From NCBI GenBank assembly GCA_900323505.1, contig OOIN01000008.1, forward strand, positions 1 to 64,000: a stretch of DNA of 64,000 bases, given 5' to 3'. The first letter of the stretch is position 1; the number at the start of each line of letters is the position of its first letter. Position numbers and translations under genes: made by a program. This stretch comes from Ustilago trichophora. Taxonomy: Eukaryota > Basidiomycota > Ustilaginomycetes > Ustilaginales > Ustilaginaceae. Positions 1 through 9,631 of the stretch are shown in pieces. The notes below the pieces were generated by a model. It was given only the letters and a program-made list of their open reading frames with translations. It was not told the DNA's origin and ran no database searches.

Positions 1-71
1 TAACCCTAACCCTAACCCTAACCCTAACCCTAACCCTAACCCTAACCCTAACCCTAACCCTAACCCTAACC

Positions 72-112
<41 letters not shown>

Positions 113-185
113 CCCTAACCCTAACCCTAACCCTAACCCTAACCCTAACCCTAACCCTAACCCTAACCCTAACCCTAACCCTAAC
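1..185. repeat. Telomere repeat array (CCCTAA)n
   Basis: About 31 tandem copies of CCCTAA read 5' to 3', so the chromosome end lies to the left and the G-rich TTAGGG strand runs outward. One unit near position 91-97 carries an extra A (CCCTAAA), which shifts the phase of the array. The array passes directly into unique sequence at about 186 with no intervening spacer. Confidence 0.98.
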
Positions 186-1351
186 GCCTTGAAAGTAGAT
201 GTGAAACAAGAGTGCCAGCAGCCATGCCCAGAGATGAGCACGTTTCTTGACAGTTTGCGGATTGAGATTGTACGGCTTGCTTGGATTGTCGTTGTAGGCG
301 TGGAAGGTCTGCTGCACCTGACGGCCAGCGCTGAGCAAGCGGTTCATCCAGGTTGCAACCACACCTTTGCCAACAACAAAGATCCAGTGTGCAATGTCAC
401 AGTATGCACCGTCCCAGTCTCCTGGATTGTGGCCAAGGTTACCAATAGCCACCACCGGTTTGCCAGCCCAGTAGCGGTGCCAGCCAAGCTCACGGGCCCA
501 TGGAGTGACATTGCCGCTGACCACAGATGGCTGGATGCCAGGCTGAAGAAGTCCAGCTTCTTGCAGGCGCTCTTTGTCCTTTTTGATGAAGGCATTGACC
601 TTGGCCTTGGTAGCGTCATCCAGCTTATCGGCATCCATAGTAGTGGTGAGAATTTGGGGTGGAGGAGTTTGCGCCAGAGATGGATTGCTGACATAGAGAT
701 AGCGTCTACTCTGTCCATTTTCATAGAAGAGCTGGACCGGAACAGGGTGAAGATACTTGACGTCTCCATCAGCCTGGCTGCTGTGCTCACGCACATGAGC
801 ATTCATGGAAGAGCGGGCCATGATGCTGTATGAGCACAAGTTGCAGTGCCGTCCTTGGTAGTTGACGTCCAACTCCTTGATGATGGAAACCGGCAGCAGA
901 TCCTTGTTGATGGTGACGGTGGCAGGGTGTTCCAGGTCCAGCTGCTCCAACAAATCCTTGAGCGCTTTCTTGGAAGATTCAACGATAGTGTGAGCATGGA
1001 ATTTCTTGAGGTGAGCAGTCACATCCTTGAAAAAGGGCAAAATTGCAAGACGATGAGTGCAGTCAATGCGGGTGCAGACCAGAATGCGTGGATGGTCGAC
1101 CAGACGGAGATGGAAGCGGCCAAGCTGAGCGGCAAACTTGGGATCCACCGCAGGAGAACAAGCATCCTGGTTGGCGGGGGGAAGCGCAAGACTGAAAAGC
1201 ATAGAGTGTGTCAGCAGAATATTCTGATTGCGGCAAGAGGCTAGCAGAGCTGAACGTACCTCTCAACATCAGTGGTAGAGACAGATTTTGCGGCAGGAGA
1301 GTTGCCAGCATTGACATCAGCACCAAGAGAGCAGGCGGAAAGCTGAGACAT
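186..1351 (-). pseudogene. OrsD-like two-zinc-finger protein, 3' end replaced by telomere
   Basis: The gene reads toward the telomere. Exon 1 is 1351-1260 and starts with ATG (MSQLSAC). A 68-nt intron (donor GTACGT, branch-like CTGAC, acceptor TTTTCAG) follows, and exon 2 runs from 1191 leftward; the phases match (AG|T, Ser). The protein has two C2H2-like fingers, CTRIDC...HLKKFHAH and CNLCSYSIMARSSMNAHVREH, spaced as in OrsD/DUF3505 proteins. In fungi this module is found alone or near helicase-like genes at chromosome ends. No stop codon occurs before the telomere. The frame continues as Val-Arg repeats until the irregular telomere unit near 90. I infer that the original 3' part was lost by breakage and telomere addition. 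The rest of the parent gene is unknown; a telomere-linked RecQ-type helicase is one possibility. Confidence 0.6.
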
Positions 1352-3290
1352 TGTAGCGTGGAATAATTGTGAGGGAAAGATACAAGAAAGAGAGGGTTGT
1401 ACGGTGAAGATGTTCTGAGATGGAAAGATGGAGACAGAACAGCGGCAAGGGACTGCAAGATGGCCCATATATATGCACAAAGATCTCAGTCTCACACACA
1501 GCAGAGTTGTGTAGCGGTACGGTATGCCAAATGTCTTTGCTGTCACAGAGATCCTGAGATTGCTAGATGTAGCAGCTGGAACAAAGCAGAGACAAAGGAT
1601 GAGAGTGCCGCTGTGAGCGGTGCCAAACAGAAGCACAGACCTGTAGCACTCTTAGGTGGTACGTGCAGAGCGGCATTGGCAAAGAACAAATTTCTCACCT
1701 ACGCTTTCTTGTTGCTCCTATTGCTGTTAGGCAGAATGTGAGCGACACAGGTGGGAACAAAGCATCCAAATGTGCTGGCCATTGGCGTAAGTGGACAGCA
1801 GTGTGACAGGAGCAATGCATTCAAAAATACTGTGCAGTGTGGCAACCAAGAATTGTCTAGACTTTAGAAAAAGGCTTAGAATTTGTTGCGGGAAGCTTGT
1901 TGTTGAGGTGGATGGGCAATGCTTTGTGCTGAAAATTGACGCTTGTGAAGACCGTCACAAAGTGTGAATGACACCAAGCATGGGAGCCGGAGGCCGTTGC
2001 CAGACAGCTAACAAAGGGCAGGCAGCATGAACTGTGGGTGCCGCTCCATCGATGCATTTCTAGCTGTTGCCAAGGATGGCAGTACCGGTGGCCTCAATTT
2101 GATGAGTCGATGACCGCTCTTTGCATTGACCAGTGGCTCTTGACTGGTGACTGCTGAGCGTTGGCCGCTGCTTGACAAACAAGAAAGCGGCAATCAAAAT
2201 TTTCACTGCAGTTGCTGTGCGTGTCGCGTCTACTTCCAATTTTGCAATCCATTTCAATGACCCAATTTCTTAGTTGATTTCTGGCATCAACAGACGTGCT
2301 GTTGTTCAAGTGAGATTGATGTGACCAAACAAGAATGCGTGCAGTTTGACAAGATAGTCCCAGACAAAAGGGCTGGAGGAAATTCACAACTTTGTGCGGC
2401 CCATTGGTCTGCACTGCCCCTTGAATAGGTGTTTGCCCTTGTACGCTTGACTCCTATTCATACACAGACTACAGCTTGAAATGTGTACAGACCATTGGGC
2501 TGCTACACCCAAAATGGACAGACTCTCACTGCTGTTGAGCGGCAACAGCTGAGCCGTGGTGAGCTGTGGTGAGCCGTGGCTGCTGAGCAGTGGCAGCTGT
2601 GTGCTGGCTGCTGGCTGCTGGGCACTGGGTCAGTGGGTGGACGCAACTGCAATTCCAACAATTTCCAAGAATTTTGACGCGTCTCTTGGATGCTGGGCCG
2701 CTTGCTGAGCCAAGAAAAATTTCAAACCGTTGCGGCACTTGGCCAGTGTGTTTTGCGCTGTCCGCTGGGGTCAGCAGCCAAGGTCGGACACGTCCATTTG
2801 GCAGAGCGGCCTGGTCCGCTGCCGGCCAACGAGGACCTGCAGCCTAGGGCTAGGTTATGGACGTTGAGCTCCACCTTTTGGAGGTTCAGCCAGAGGTTGC
2901 CAAGGTTGCAGTCTATCTTGTGAAGGTTGAGCTCAATGTTACAGAGGTTATGGAGGTTCCAGCCTATGTTAAGGAGGTTGGACTCCAGGTTGACAAGGTT
3001 AAACCTTGAATGATGGCGTACAGCACCAAACATGAAACATAAACCTCTTTCCCTGTCCATGCCCACCTCTTTGGACCCCAATGCATGCCCTCACACCATC
3101 TGCAGCCAAGTTGATTAGTAGTTTCAACATCTCGACTGAAAACTTTGACGGCTCGGAAAGTTACGTTAATCGTTAAACTTTAACGATGTTTGTAACTAAT
3201 ATACATCTAAACACCCCAACTGAGGTTCCCAGAACAAGAAAATTGCATATAGTTTTTTGCCTAGGACCAGACAGTCATATAACCGTGACA
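1352..3290. other. Subtelomeric region without a recognisable gene
   Basis: Only short overlapping ORFs are present, and none has recognisable domain content. The first few hundred bases presumably hold the promoter of the leftward gene at 186-1351. Stretches around 2540-2640 are rich in GCTG/GTGG-type simple sequence. The region also contains the 21-bp minisatellite listed separately. Confidence 0.6.
2868..3001. repeat. 21-bp minisatellite (AGGTT-type units)
   Basis: Successive diverged units begin with AGGTT and are mostly 21 bp long (for example starting near 2908, 2929, 2959 and 2980), with one short 9-bp unit. On the minus strand the array stays open and translates into heptads rich in Asn and Leu (NLxNLxx). 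Because the unit is a multiple of three, it keeps frame. Conservation of frame need not mean it is expressed. Confidence 0.7.
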
Positions 3291-3305
3291 GGCGTGACTA
3301 TCTGC

Positions 3306-3619
3306 AGGGCCTGGCTGGCGTCTTCAGCTACGGTGACTACACCAAGCTGCAGATCAGCTTCACCAAGGCCAAGGTCAGCCTGGACTTTCCTCCTGGTGCG
3401 CTGTGCTTCTTCCCTTCCCACGTGCTCCACCACTTCAACTCTCCCATCCTCCCAGGAGAGACTCGAGCATCAATGACCATGTTCATGTCCTCAGATGTGG
3501 TCAAGTGGAACGGACTGGGTGGCAAAGTGGCCAACACCCCAGAAGCACAGCAGGCTGCTTACCGGCAAAGGTGCATCGATGCTTGGCAGCTTTTCCAGCC
3601 GCTTCCTGACTCTGACTGA
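3306..3619 (+). pseudogene. Fragment of a TET/JBP-like 2OG-Fe(II) dioxygenase-type protein
   Basis: An open frame ending at TGA 3617-3619 encodes a segment with a GDY motif, then FPPGALCFFPSHVLHHF, then SPILPGETRAS and a VVKWNG end. This order (aromatic PPG turn, FPS-x-LLxH, NTP-like turn, PGETR-S) is the C-terminal half of a double-stranded beta-helix protein very common in mushrooms and other basidiomycetes. It is related to the TET/JBP dioxygenases amplified alongside KDZ transposons. The His in the SHVLHH run and the Arg in GETR would be the second metal ligand and the 2-oxoglutarate-binding residue. The N-terminal half, including the HxD motif, is absent upstream, so this is a truncated relic. 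The family assignment is from memory of motifs. Confidence 0.5.
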
Positions 3620-4224
3620 TCCATTGTTCTTTGAATTCACACCGTTTCCTTCTCCATGTATTGTGTGCATTGTGTGTCCGCATTGATTGAAATGAGAGCT
3701 ATTCGATACAATTTGTACTGATCTGTAATTGGTACAGTGCCGCATTCCATTTTGGCAAAAACAAAGCCGCAGACACAAAGCCGTGAAAATCAACATCAAT
3801 TGAACCCGTCAGGGTTTGAAAGAAGACTTTACTAGCTCTGTGACAGGGGATTACCATTGTTGAAAACAATGGGACACCGAAGGGGTTCGAACCCCGACTT
3901 CCCCCACGCCGGAGGGACCCTGCTCCAAAAATTGGTTCTCAATACTCCGAAGAGATCAGCCACTGAGCGAACGCGTCTTTGTTGGTCACTCAAGTCTGCC
4001 AAAGCTAGATCTATGGTAGAGTCCTCATTGGCAACCCAGCTGACACCGACTTCAATCACAATCAATTTCCAAGATCACAGAAAAAAATATTTCAACACAC
4101 ACGCATGCAACAATGAAGGCCTCAAAAATCAATGGTAATTCACACCGGCTGCATTGATCACTGACCGCACAAAAATTTTCACTCCGCACAAAGGGAACAG
4201 CTACTGCGGCAATTTCAAAGCAGA
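3620..4224. other. Intergenic, no gene seen
   Basis: AT-richer spacer downstream of the dioxygenase-like relic and downstream of the leftward 935-residue ORF. It contains a tRNA-like B-box palindrome (GGGGTTCGAACCCC near 3881) that I could not fold into a tRNA. Confidence 0.5.
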
Positions 4225-7032
4225 CTACTGAGCTTGCGTGAGCACTTCATACCCACCTGAAAGCTGCACCAGTCCAAGGTACGGACCCTGGCTGCCAAGA
4301 GGAATCACCTGGCATGACCAAGACCGACGCAACAGCTGCAAGTGAGCAATCCGCACATCAAATGCTCCTGCAACTCCATGCAGCAGCACAACCTCCTCTT
4401 CACGGCTGAGCTCCACATCCCGCTCAGCCAACTTCTCCAGGCATGCTTCTGCTGCTGGTCTGCTCCGTGTACCAAGATGATACTCCACTGCCTGTGTATT
4501 TTCCCGCAACCAATCCACTGCCTCGGCTCTGATCTCCTGCGGCCCTGGCGCCTCACGTCTGTGCTCCAAATGCAGAGCCAAGCACTCCAACATTGATTCC
4601 CGCATGGACGCAAACTCATTTGTGCGGCAGAGACCATTGAGATCCTGCCGTTGGCTGAGCTTCCGCATGGCAAAGTCTTCCTGCTCAATCCCTGCAAAAA
4701 TGAGCCGGGCAGGATCCACCACCAGAGCACGCAGATCCACTCCCAGCTGCTGCCGTGATGCAAGCAGAGCAAGGTGGGTTCGGAATTTCTGCGCAGAAAG
4801 AGTGGCCCGGCAATCAGTGCACCGGATGCGGAATTGATTGGCTCCTCCGCACAGAGCATATGTACCCACTTTGTGGCAGCCCCGGCACCGCAAATGAGCT
4901 TGCACATGTGAAAACAGATGCTTTGTGCTTGCCGGTGTGCTGAACCGCTCCAGCTCATCTGCAAGATCTAGAGCAGCCTGGTTGGTCTCCCACCACGCCA
5001 TGAGACTGTCAAGTGCAGTTGGTCTACGCCCGGGATGCCAGCCCATCGCATTGTACAGGTCAATGACAGCCTGCCGCTGCACTCCGCTTGACTGCTTGGA
5101 ATGATTGCCTCGGAAGATTTGCTTGTGTTCCGCAATGGCCAGCAGTGCATCCAGATCTGCAAACATGTCTGCCTTGCATATCGTGTGCGTGAGCAGCTGC
5201 TGATCTCCTGCTGCCTCAGAGAAGAGGTATCGGTGATCCAAGTACTGGCTGGCCTCAGCTGCCGCTCTTGCCTGTTGCATCGTGGCTGCCTGCACTGTGA
5301 CCTCCAGCCGCACTCCACTGCCCAGCTCCGGTGCTGTGCCAATGATGCGTTGTTTCCAGCTCTCCAGTGTGCTGATGCGGTCCTTGACGGTCTTGACAGT
5401 CATCGGCACTCCTGCTTGGCCTGCACCGGCTGCACCGGCTTTGAGCAGATGCGTCAATTTGGGATATCCTTTGAAGTGCGTAATCCCATCTGTCCGGCTG
5501 CTCCACTTCAATTCCACACTTCCAAATCCTCTCCCCACCCGTAATGCCATCGGATATTGTTTGTACTTGCCCTTTTTGCTCTTGGGGGCAATCAGTGTGA
5601 CGCGTCCAGTATCAATCGTGCAGCCAATATCAAAGACATTGCTTTCCTGCATCGGATGCTCACTCAGCATGGCTGGGTCAAGGAACCGGTCCACTGGCAC
5701 CTTGATGCCGTATGCTCCCATGCGCACATTCTGGCAACCAATGTCTTGCAGCGCCTCCACCACAATTCCGACATCCAAGCGCAGCTCACCAAGTGTGAGT
5801 GCTGTGGCGTATTCCGATGGAATGAGAATTGCCTTCTGCGGTGCTTGACACAGCCGCTGGATGAGCGGCAACTTGAACTGCGGTTCAAACCGGAAAAGCA
5901 CCTTGAGCTCCGCAAAATAGACCCAGCTGTTGAATGAAGCCAAGTCTTTGAAATCAGGCGCGTGGCTGATCAGTGACAGGTAGCAGCCGGCCGGAAAAAT
6001 CTTGAGGATATTGGCAGGAGAAATTGTCACCGCAAATGAATCCACATCGGTGTCAACTCCCACATTCCAATCGGTGATCGGAGACAGGCCAGGGATCGGT
6101 GGAAGCATGGGAGGCTCCTCAGCGGCATGTGAGTTGAGCAGCAGATTGGGCACGGGTCCGGTTGGTGAGTCCATACTTGGAAGCAGTACAACAATGCCAT
6201 CGTCAGGCATGTCAGGTATGTCAAGCTCTAGCTGCTGCGGCTGAGGCGCTTGTACCTCCTGTAGCGGCAGCTGCGGCAATGTCTCCCCAGTGTCCTCCTC
6301 CTGCTCCAATGTCTCTGCCTCTAATCCTGCCTCCGATCCTGCCTCTGATCCTTCCTGCAAATTGTCCTCGTCTGCAGCTGGGAGATCGAGACTTGGAATT
6401 GGAAATGGATCCAGCACTTCACCAGAGGACGCGTCTTCCTGGAAATTATTGTGGAAATTATCGTGCATTTCCACATCTTCTGCCGCTGGCTCTTGCGTAG
6501 CTGCTGCTGCTGCTGCTGCTGTCTCTGCATCGGCCTCAGCAAAGACAAAGTCCAAATTGTCGTCCACCAGGGCAAGTCGGGAATCCTCTCGGTTTGAGTC
6601 CAAGTCTGATGTCGGTGCAAGTGCTTGTTCATCCATGAGAAGAGCGGGATCCACCAGCTGCAGGAATGGATCATCTTGCTCAACTGCCAGTGCCGCAGGA
6701 GCTGACTCTGCTTGCGTGACTGCAGATGCAGCTGGCTGTGTTGTTGGAGCCGGTGGTGCAGGCTGTGAAGCAGCACCGTGACACTTGCGGATCCCTTGAT
6801 GCTTCCGCAATGCTGCAGCATTCAGCACAAGCTGACCACAAGCACACGCAACAAGACCCACTCCAGCAGCAGCCTCTTGTGTGACAAACACTCCGCTGTG
6901 TGCTTTGCGGAAATGATTTGTGATATTGCTTGCTGCATAGGCAAAGGAGCAGACAGGGCACGTAACCTTGGACATTGAATCGGATTTGTATCGGTGATGA
7001 TGGTGATCTGAAGGAGCGCCAAGCAAGTGCAC
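4225..7032 (-). CDS. Subtelomeric zinc-finger protein of unknown function (935 aa)
   Basis: A single intact ORF transcribed toward the telomere. The first Met is at 7032; a second in-frame Met at 6975 (MSKVTCPVC) is a plausible start and drops a His-rich lead. From the N-terminus there is a CPVC...HFRKAHSG finger, then a CACGQ...HQGIRKCH finger-like pair, then a 150-residue acidic, Gln/Glu-rich low-complexity region. The central part is unrecognised. Near residue 700 lies a zinc-ribbon-like CRGCHKVGTYALC...RCTDC. The last 150 residues alternate helices and strands in a way that resembles an OTU-type cysteine protease, with Cys in ESMLECLAL and a final GGYEVL where active OTU proteins have HY. 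I infer a subtelomeric or element-borne family. There is no transposase, helicase or reverse-transcriptase motif. Confidence 0.6.
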   Translation of the reverse strand: MHLLGAPSDHHHHRYKSDSMSKVTCPVCSFAYAASNITNHFRKAHSGVFVTQEAAAGVGLVACACGQLVLNAAALRKHQGIRKCHGAASQPAPPAPTTQPAASAVTQAESAPAALAVEQDDPFLQLVDPALLMDEQALAPTSDLDSNREDSRLALVDDNLDFVFAEADAETAAAAAAATQEPAAEDVEMHDNFHNNFQEDASSGEVLDPFPIPSLDLPAADEDNLQEGSEAGSEAGLEAETLEQEEDTGETLPQLPLQEVQAPQPQQLELDIPDMPDDGIVVLLPSMDSPTGPVPNLLLNSHAAEEPPMLPPIPGLSPITDWNVGVDTDVDSFAVTISPANILKIFPAGCYLSLISHAPDFKDLASFNSWVYFAELKVLFRFEPQFKLPLIQRLCQAPQKAILIPSEYATALTLGELRLDVGIVVEALQDIGCQNVRMGAYGIKVPVDRFLDPAMLSEHPMQESNVFDIGCTIDTGRVTLIAPKSKKGKYKQYPMALRVGRGFGSVELKWSSRTDGITHFKGYPKLTHLLKAGAAGAGQAGVPMTVKTVKDRISTLESWKQRIIGTAPELGSGVRLEVTVQAATMQQARAAAEASQYLDHRYLFSEAAGDQQLLTHTICKADMFADLDALLAIAEHKQIFRGNHSKQSSGVQRQAVIDLYNAMGWHPGRRPTALDSLMAWWETNQAALDLADELERFSTPASTKHLFSHVQAHLRCRGCHKVGTYALCGGANQFRIRCTDCRATLSAQKFRTHLALLASRQQLGVDLRALVVDPARLIFAGIEQEDFAMRKLSQRQDLNGLCRTNEFASMRESMLECLALHLEHRREAPGPQEIRAEAVDWLRENTQAVEYHLGTRSRPAAEACLEKLAERDVELSREEEVVLLHGVAGAFDVRIAHLQLLRRSWSCQVIPLGSQGPYLGLVQLSGGYEVLTQAQ

Positions 7033-7365
7033 AATGGTAGTGGACCATCTTCTCTTTGTAGTGGACCGTCTTCTTTGTAGTGGACCGTCTTGACTTTGTA
7101 GTGGACCATCTTCACTTTTTATTGGAGTGCCTACAATTTGAAGCGGACTGTTTTGGATTTGTAGTGGACCGTCTTGGAATTGTAGTGGACCGTCTTGGAA
7201 TTGTAGTGGACCATCTTGGATTTGTAGTGGACCGTCTTCACTTTGAATTGGACCGTCTTGGATTTGTAGTGGACCGTCTTCACTTTGAAATGGACCGTCT
7301 TGGATTTGTAGTGGACCGTCTTCACTTTGAAATGGACCGTCTTGGATTTGTATTGGACCGTCTCA
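7030..7365. repeat. 21/42-bp minisatellite (TGTAGTGGACCGTCTTGGATT)
   Basis: About 15 units of 21 bp share the core TGGACCGTCTT. The right part has a higher-order 42-bp pattern alternating TGTAGTGGACCGTCTTCACTT with TGAAATGGACCGTCTTGGATT. The plus strand stays open across the array and translates to heptads of the form xFVVDRLx. It abuts the 5' end of the leftward 935-residue gene, so it lies where that gene's promoter or 5' leader should be. Confidence 0.9.
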
Positions 7366-7866
7366 AAATTTCACAGGCAGACGCGTCTCCTCTGGAACAC
7401 CCCATCCACTGACGGCCTTGGAACCCTAAGCCTCGGCTGCATGAGCCGTCGCACGACGAAGCGTTGGCGAGGACTCAGGCTCGGGAGAGTTGGCCGGCGC
7501 AGGCGGCACCGGACCAAGGGAGTAGGCCGTGGCCGTCGAGGCCACAGCATCGGTCAAGGGAGGAGCGCTCCTGCGCCGACCTGGGAAGCCCTCGAGGGCA
7601 GAGACCATCGCGGCCGAAGGGGTAGGCGGAGGAGTCCGCAGCGAGCCATCCGGTCTTCAAAAAGGGCTAGGGCGCGGGCCCTGAGACTTGCGTGCCATGT
7701 TGGATGGCGTCGGCGAGGAATGGGATGGCATGATGGATGTATTCGAGGAAGAAAGGGTCCAGTACTAGACCCTTGGCATTCTCGAACTCGCGGCTAGCTC
7801 GAAATTAAGCGCGGCGCTGCGCTCAATATCTTCCTCGACGGAGCTCGGAACTCGGAGGGGGGGTAG
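7366..7866. other. GC-rich segment, possible gag remnant beside an LTR
   Basis: A GC-rich block with no intact gene. On the minus strand an ATG near 7700 opens a Pro/Ala/Ser-rich frame (MARKSQGPRPSPF) broken by a stop/frameshift and then open in the neighbouring frame to about 7430, where the minisatellite begins. If the adjacent LTR is read on the minus strand, this sits where gag would start. On the plus strand the sequence just before the LTR is a purine run (GGAGGGGGGGTAG) that could instead be a polypurine tract. The two readings conflict and I cannot choose. Confidence 0.3.
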
Positions 7867-8537
7867 TGTTACAGGACACAAGTCCCAGTTCGAGAAAGAC
7901 GCGTACTTGGCTCTCGAACTCAAATTGAGTTCGAGAATTTAGTATGTCGGATTCTCGAACTCAGGAAGCAATGCCGGGAAAGCGTGAATCGACTGGTCTC
8001 GAGTAGTGCAACTCGGTGGTATCGAAGGGCATGGTGCTCGACACCATCTGTGATGGCGAGCAGGCCTGATGGTTCGATAGGAGAGTCGCATGTGCAAGTC
8101 GCATGCTGGCATGAGGCCCGAGCTCGGTACACACGCAGGTCGAGTGCACTCAGCTTGGGCCGAACGGTTATATATACTCATTCTTCACTCGCAGTGTGAT
8201 GAGCGGAGCTCATCCACTCTACTCTTTACTTTCGTTATATCAAGAATACCTCTCAGTTGCGCTTTGTAAGCACTCTCAGTTGTACCGATTGCAATAGCAG
8301 AGCTTTGCAATCCTTTCACAGTCTGTGCTCGTCCTCAATATAGGAGAGCCCGTCTTTGAACCTCGTCAGCACCTACACTGACGCTGCGACACCTCAATCG
8401 CAGCCGGAACCTCAACCGGGGCCTGGAACCTCAACCAGTCCATATACAGCAAGGCCGCTCCACGGCTAAGACCACTGGAGAGCATCAAGAACACTCGTGC
8501 TTGATCCTAGTGGTCAGTTATATCGCTTACTGTAACA
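7867..8537. mobile_element. Solo or truncated LTR of a retrotransposon (671 bp)
   Basis: The segment is bounded by perfect 8-bp inverted termini, TGTTACAG at 7867-7874 and CTGTAACA at 8530-8537, the TG...CA ends expected of an LTR. A TATATATA box lies near 8168-8176, about the middle. The flanking 5-mers (GGTAG and GCTAA) do not match, so there is no target duplication. No primer-binding site beginning TGG follows either end. The motif TTCTCGAACTC recurs inside and around it. A second LTR copy was not found in the window. Confidence 0.55.
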
Positions 8538-9631
8538 GCTAAGCCCATCGTGCCGTATTGCCTCTGAATGGAGTGTTCACAGGAGTTAGTCGAGCTCAAA
8601 GATCTCAGCAGGCCTTTTCTCGAAGTTGTAGCGACATCAAGAAAACACCAACCTCATTCTCGGAGTCGAGTGTCCTCGAAGTGGGTGAGATCAGGCAACG
8701 CGCGGCACCTGCCTAAGTCTCATTTCGAGAATCACCATAGGTTCATTCTCGAATTCAATCCCATCTCAAGGAAGCTTCAGTGCTAGATATCCGAGCTCAG
8801 GCACACGACCCCTGACAGTTAATTCTCGAACTCATTCTCATCTTGCGAAAGCTACAGTGCTAGATATACGAGCTCAGGCACACGACCCCTGACAGAGGGC
8901 TCCCGATCTGACAGGCAGCCATAGCTCCTTGTCAGGACTCAGGATAACATAGGAACTAACAAAGGGGTTGGATGGCAGTCCCAACAGTGGCTCCAAAGGT
9001 GGCCTTGCAATAGAGCCACCTGGGGTGACTGCAGGGGGTGGCTCCAAGGTGGATATTTCCTTTTTTAAGATATGATTGCAACTCCTTTGCCTTCTGCAGG
9101 AGTGGGGGATGTTGTGATCCACACACTTTGTAGAATAGCTGATGCACATTCTGGTCTAACAGGCCAAGTCAGCTTAACTGACTTGGTCTGCTCACTTTAC
9201 ACTTCATGGAATATCATCATCTGCTCTCCATATTACCTTTGTCTGTGCCATTGTGCATGACAGGTCTAGGGCTTTTGTGCCATTGCCACTCAAAAGCATG
9301 GACACTGCCTTCTTGTCTGAAGACAACCATTTACTCATGCCTCTCTCATTCTCTCCTGCCTCTCTCATTTCAGAGAGAGATAGCCAAGATCATGGATGAT
9401 TCAGGAATGTTCTTTCTCAGCGCACAGTCAAACAATGCAGAAGTGATATCTTAGAAGGCTAGCAAAGTTTGTAAGGCATATATCTTCTTCTCTCAATGAA
9501 GATTAGCCCAAGCACTTCTCCGCGTTGCCGTCAGGTGATACCGACGGTTGGTAAGACGATCGATTTCCAATCACATCTCACAGATGCAATGTACGTATGT
9601 CTACATGGGTGTATATTGCCAGATGCCACAA
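8538..9631. other. Repeat-derived intergenic DNA
   Basis: No gene recognised. It contains an imperfect direct repeat of about 78 bp: the 27-mer core starting CGAGCTCAGGCACACG occurs near 8792 and again near 8870. A small inverted repeat (AAGTCAGCTTAACTGACTT) lies near 9168. The 9060-9480 part is AT-rich relative to its neighbours. It marks the inner edge of the subtelomeric zone before the sorting nexin gene. Confidence 0.45.

Noticed and set aside
3850..3960. A tRNA gene around GGTTCGAACC
   Set aside because: I could not pair an acceptor stem or find an anticodon arm on either strand.
7080..7412. 110-residue heptad ORF across the minisatellite
   Set aside because: A 21-bp unit keeps frame automatically; without transcript evidence I list it as a repeat, not a gene.
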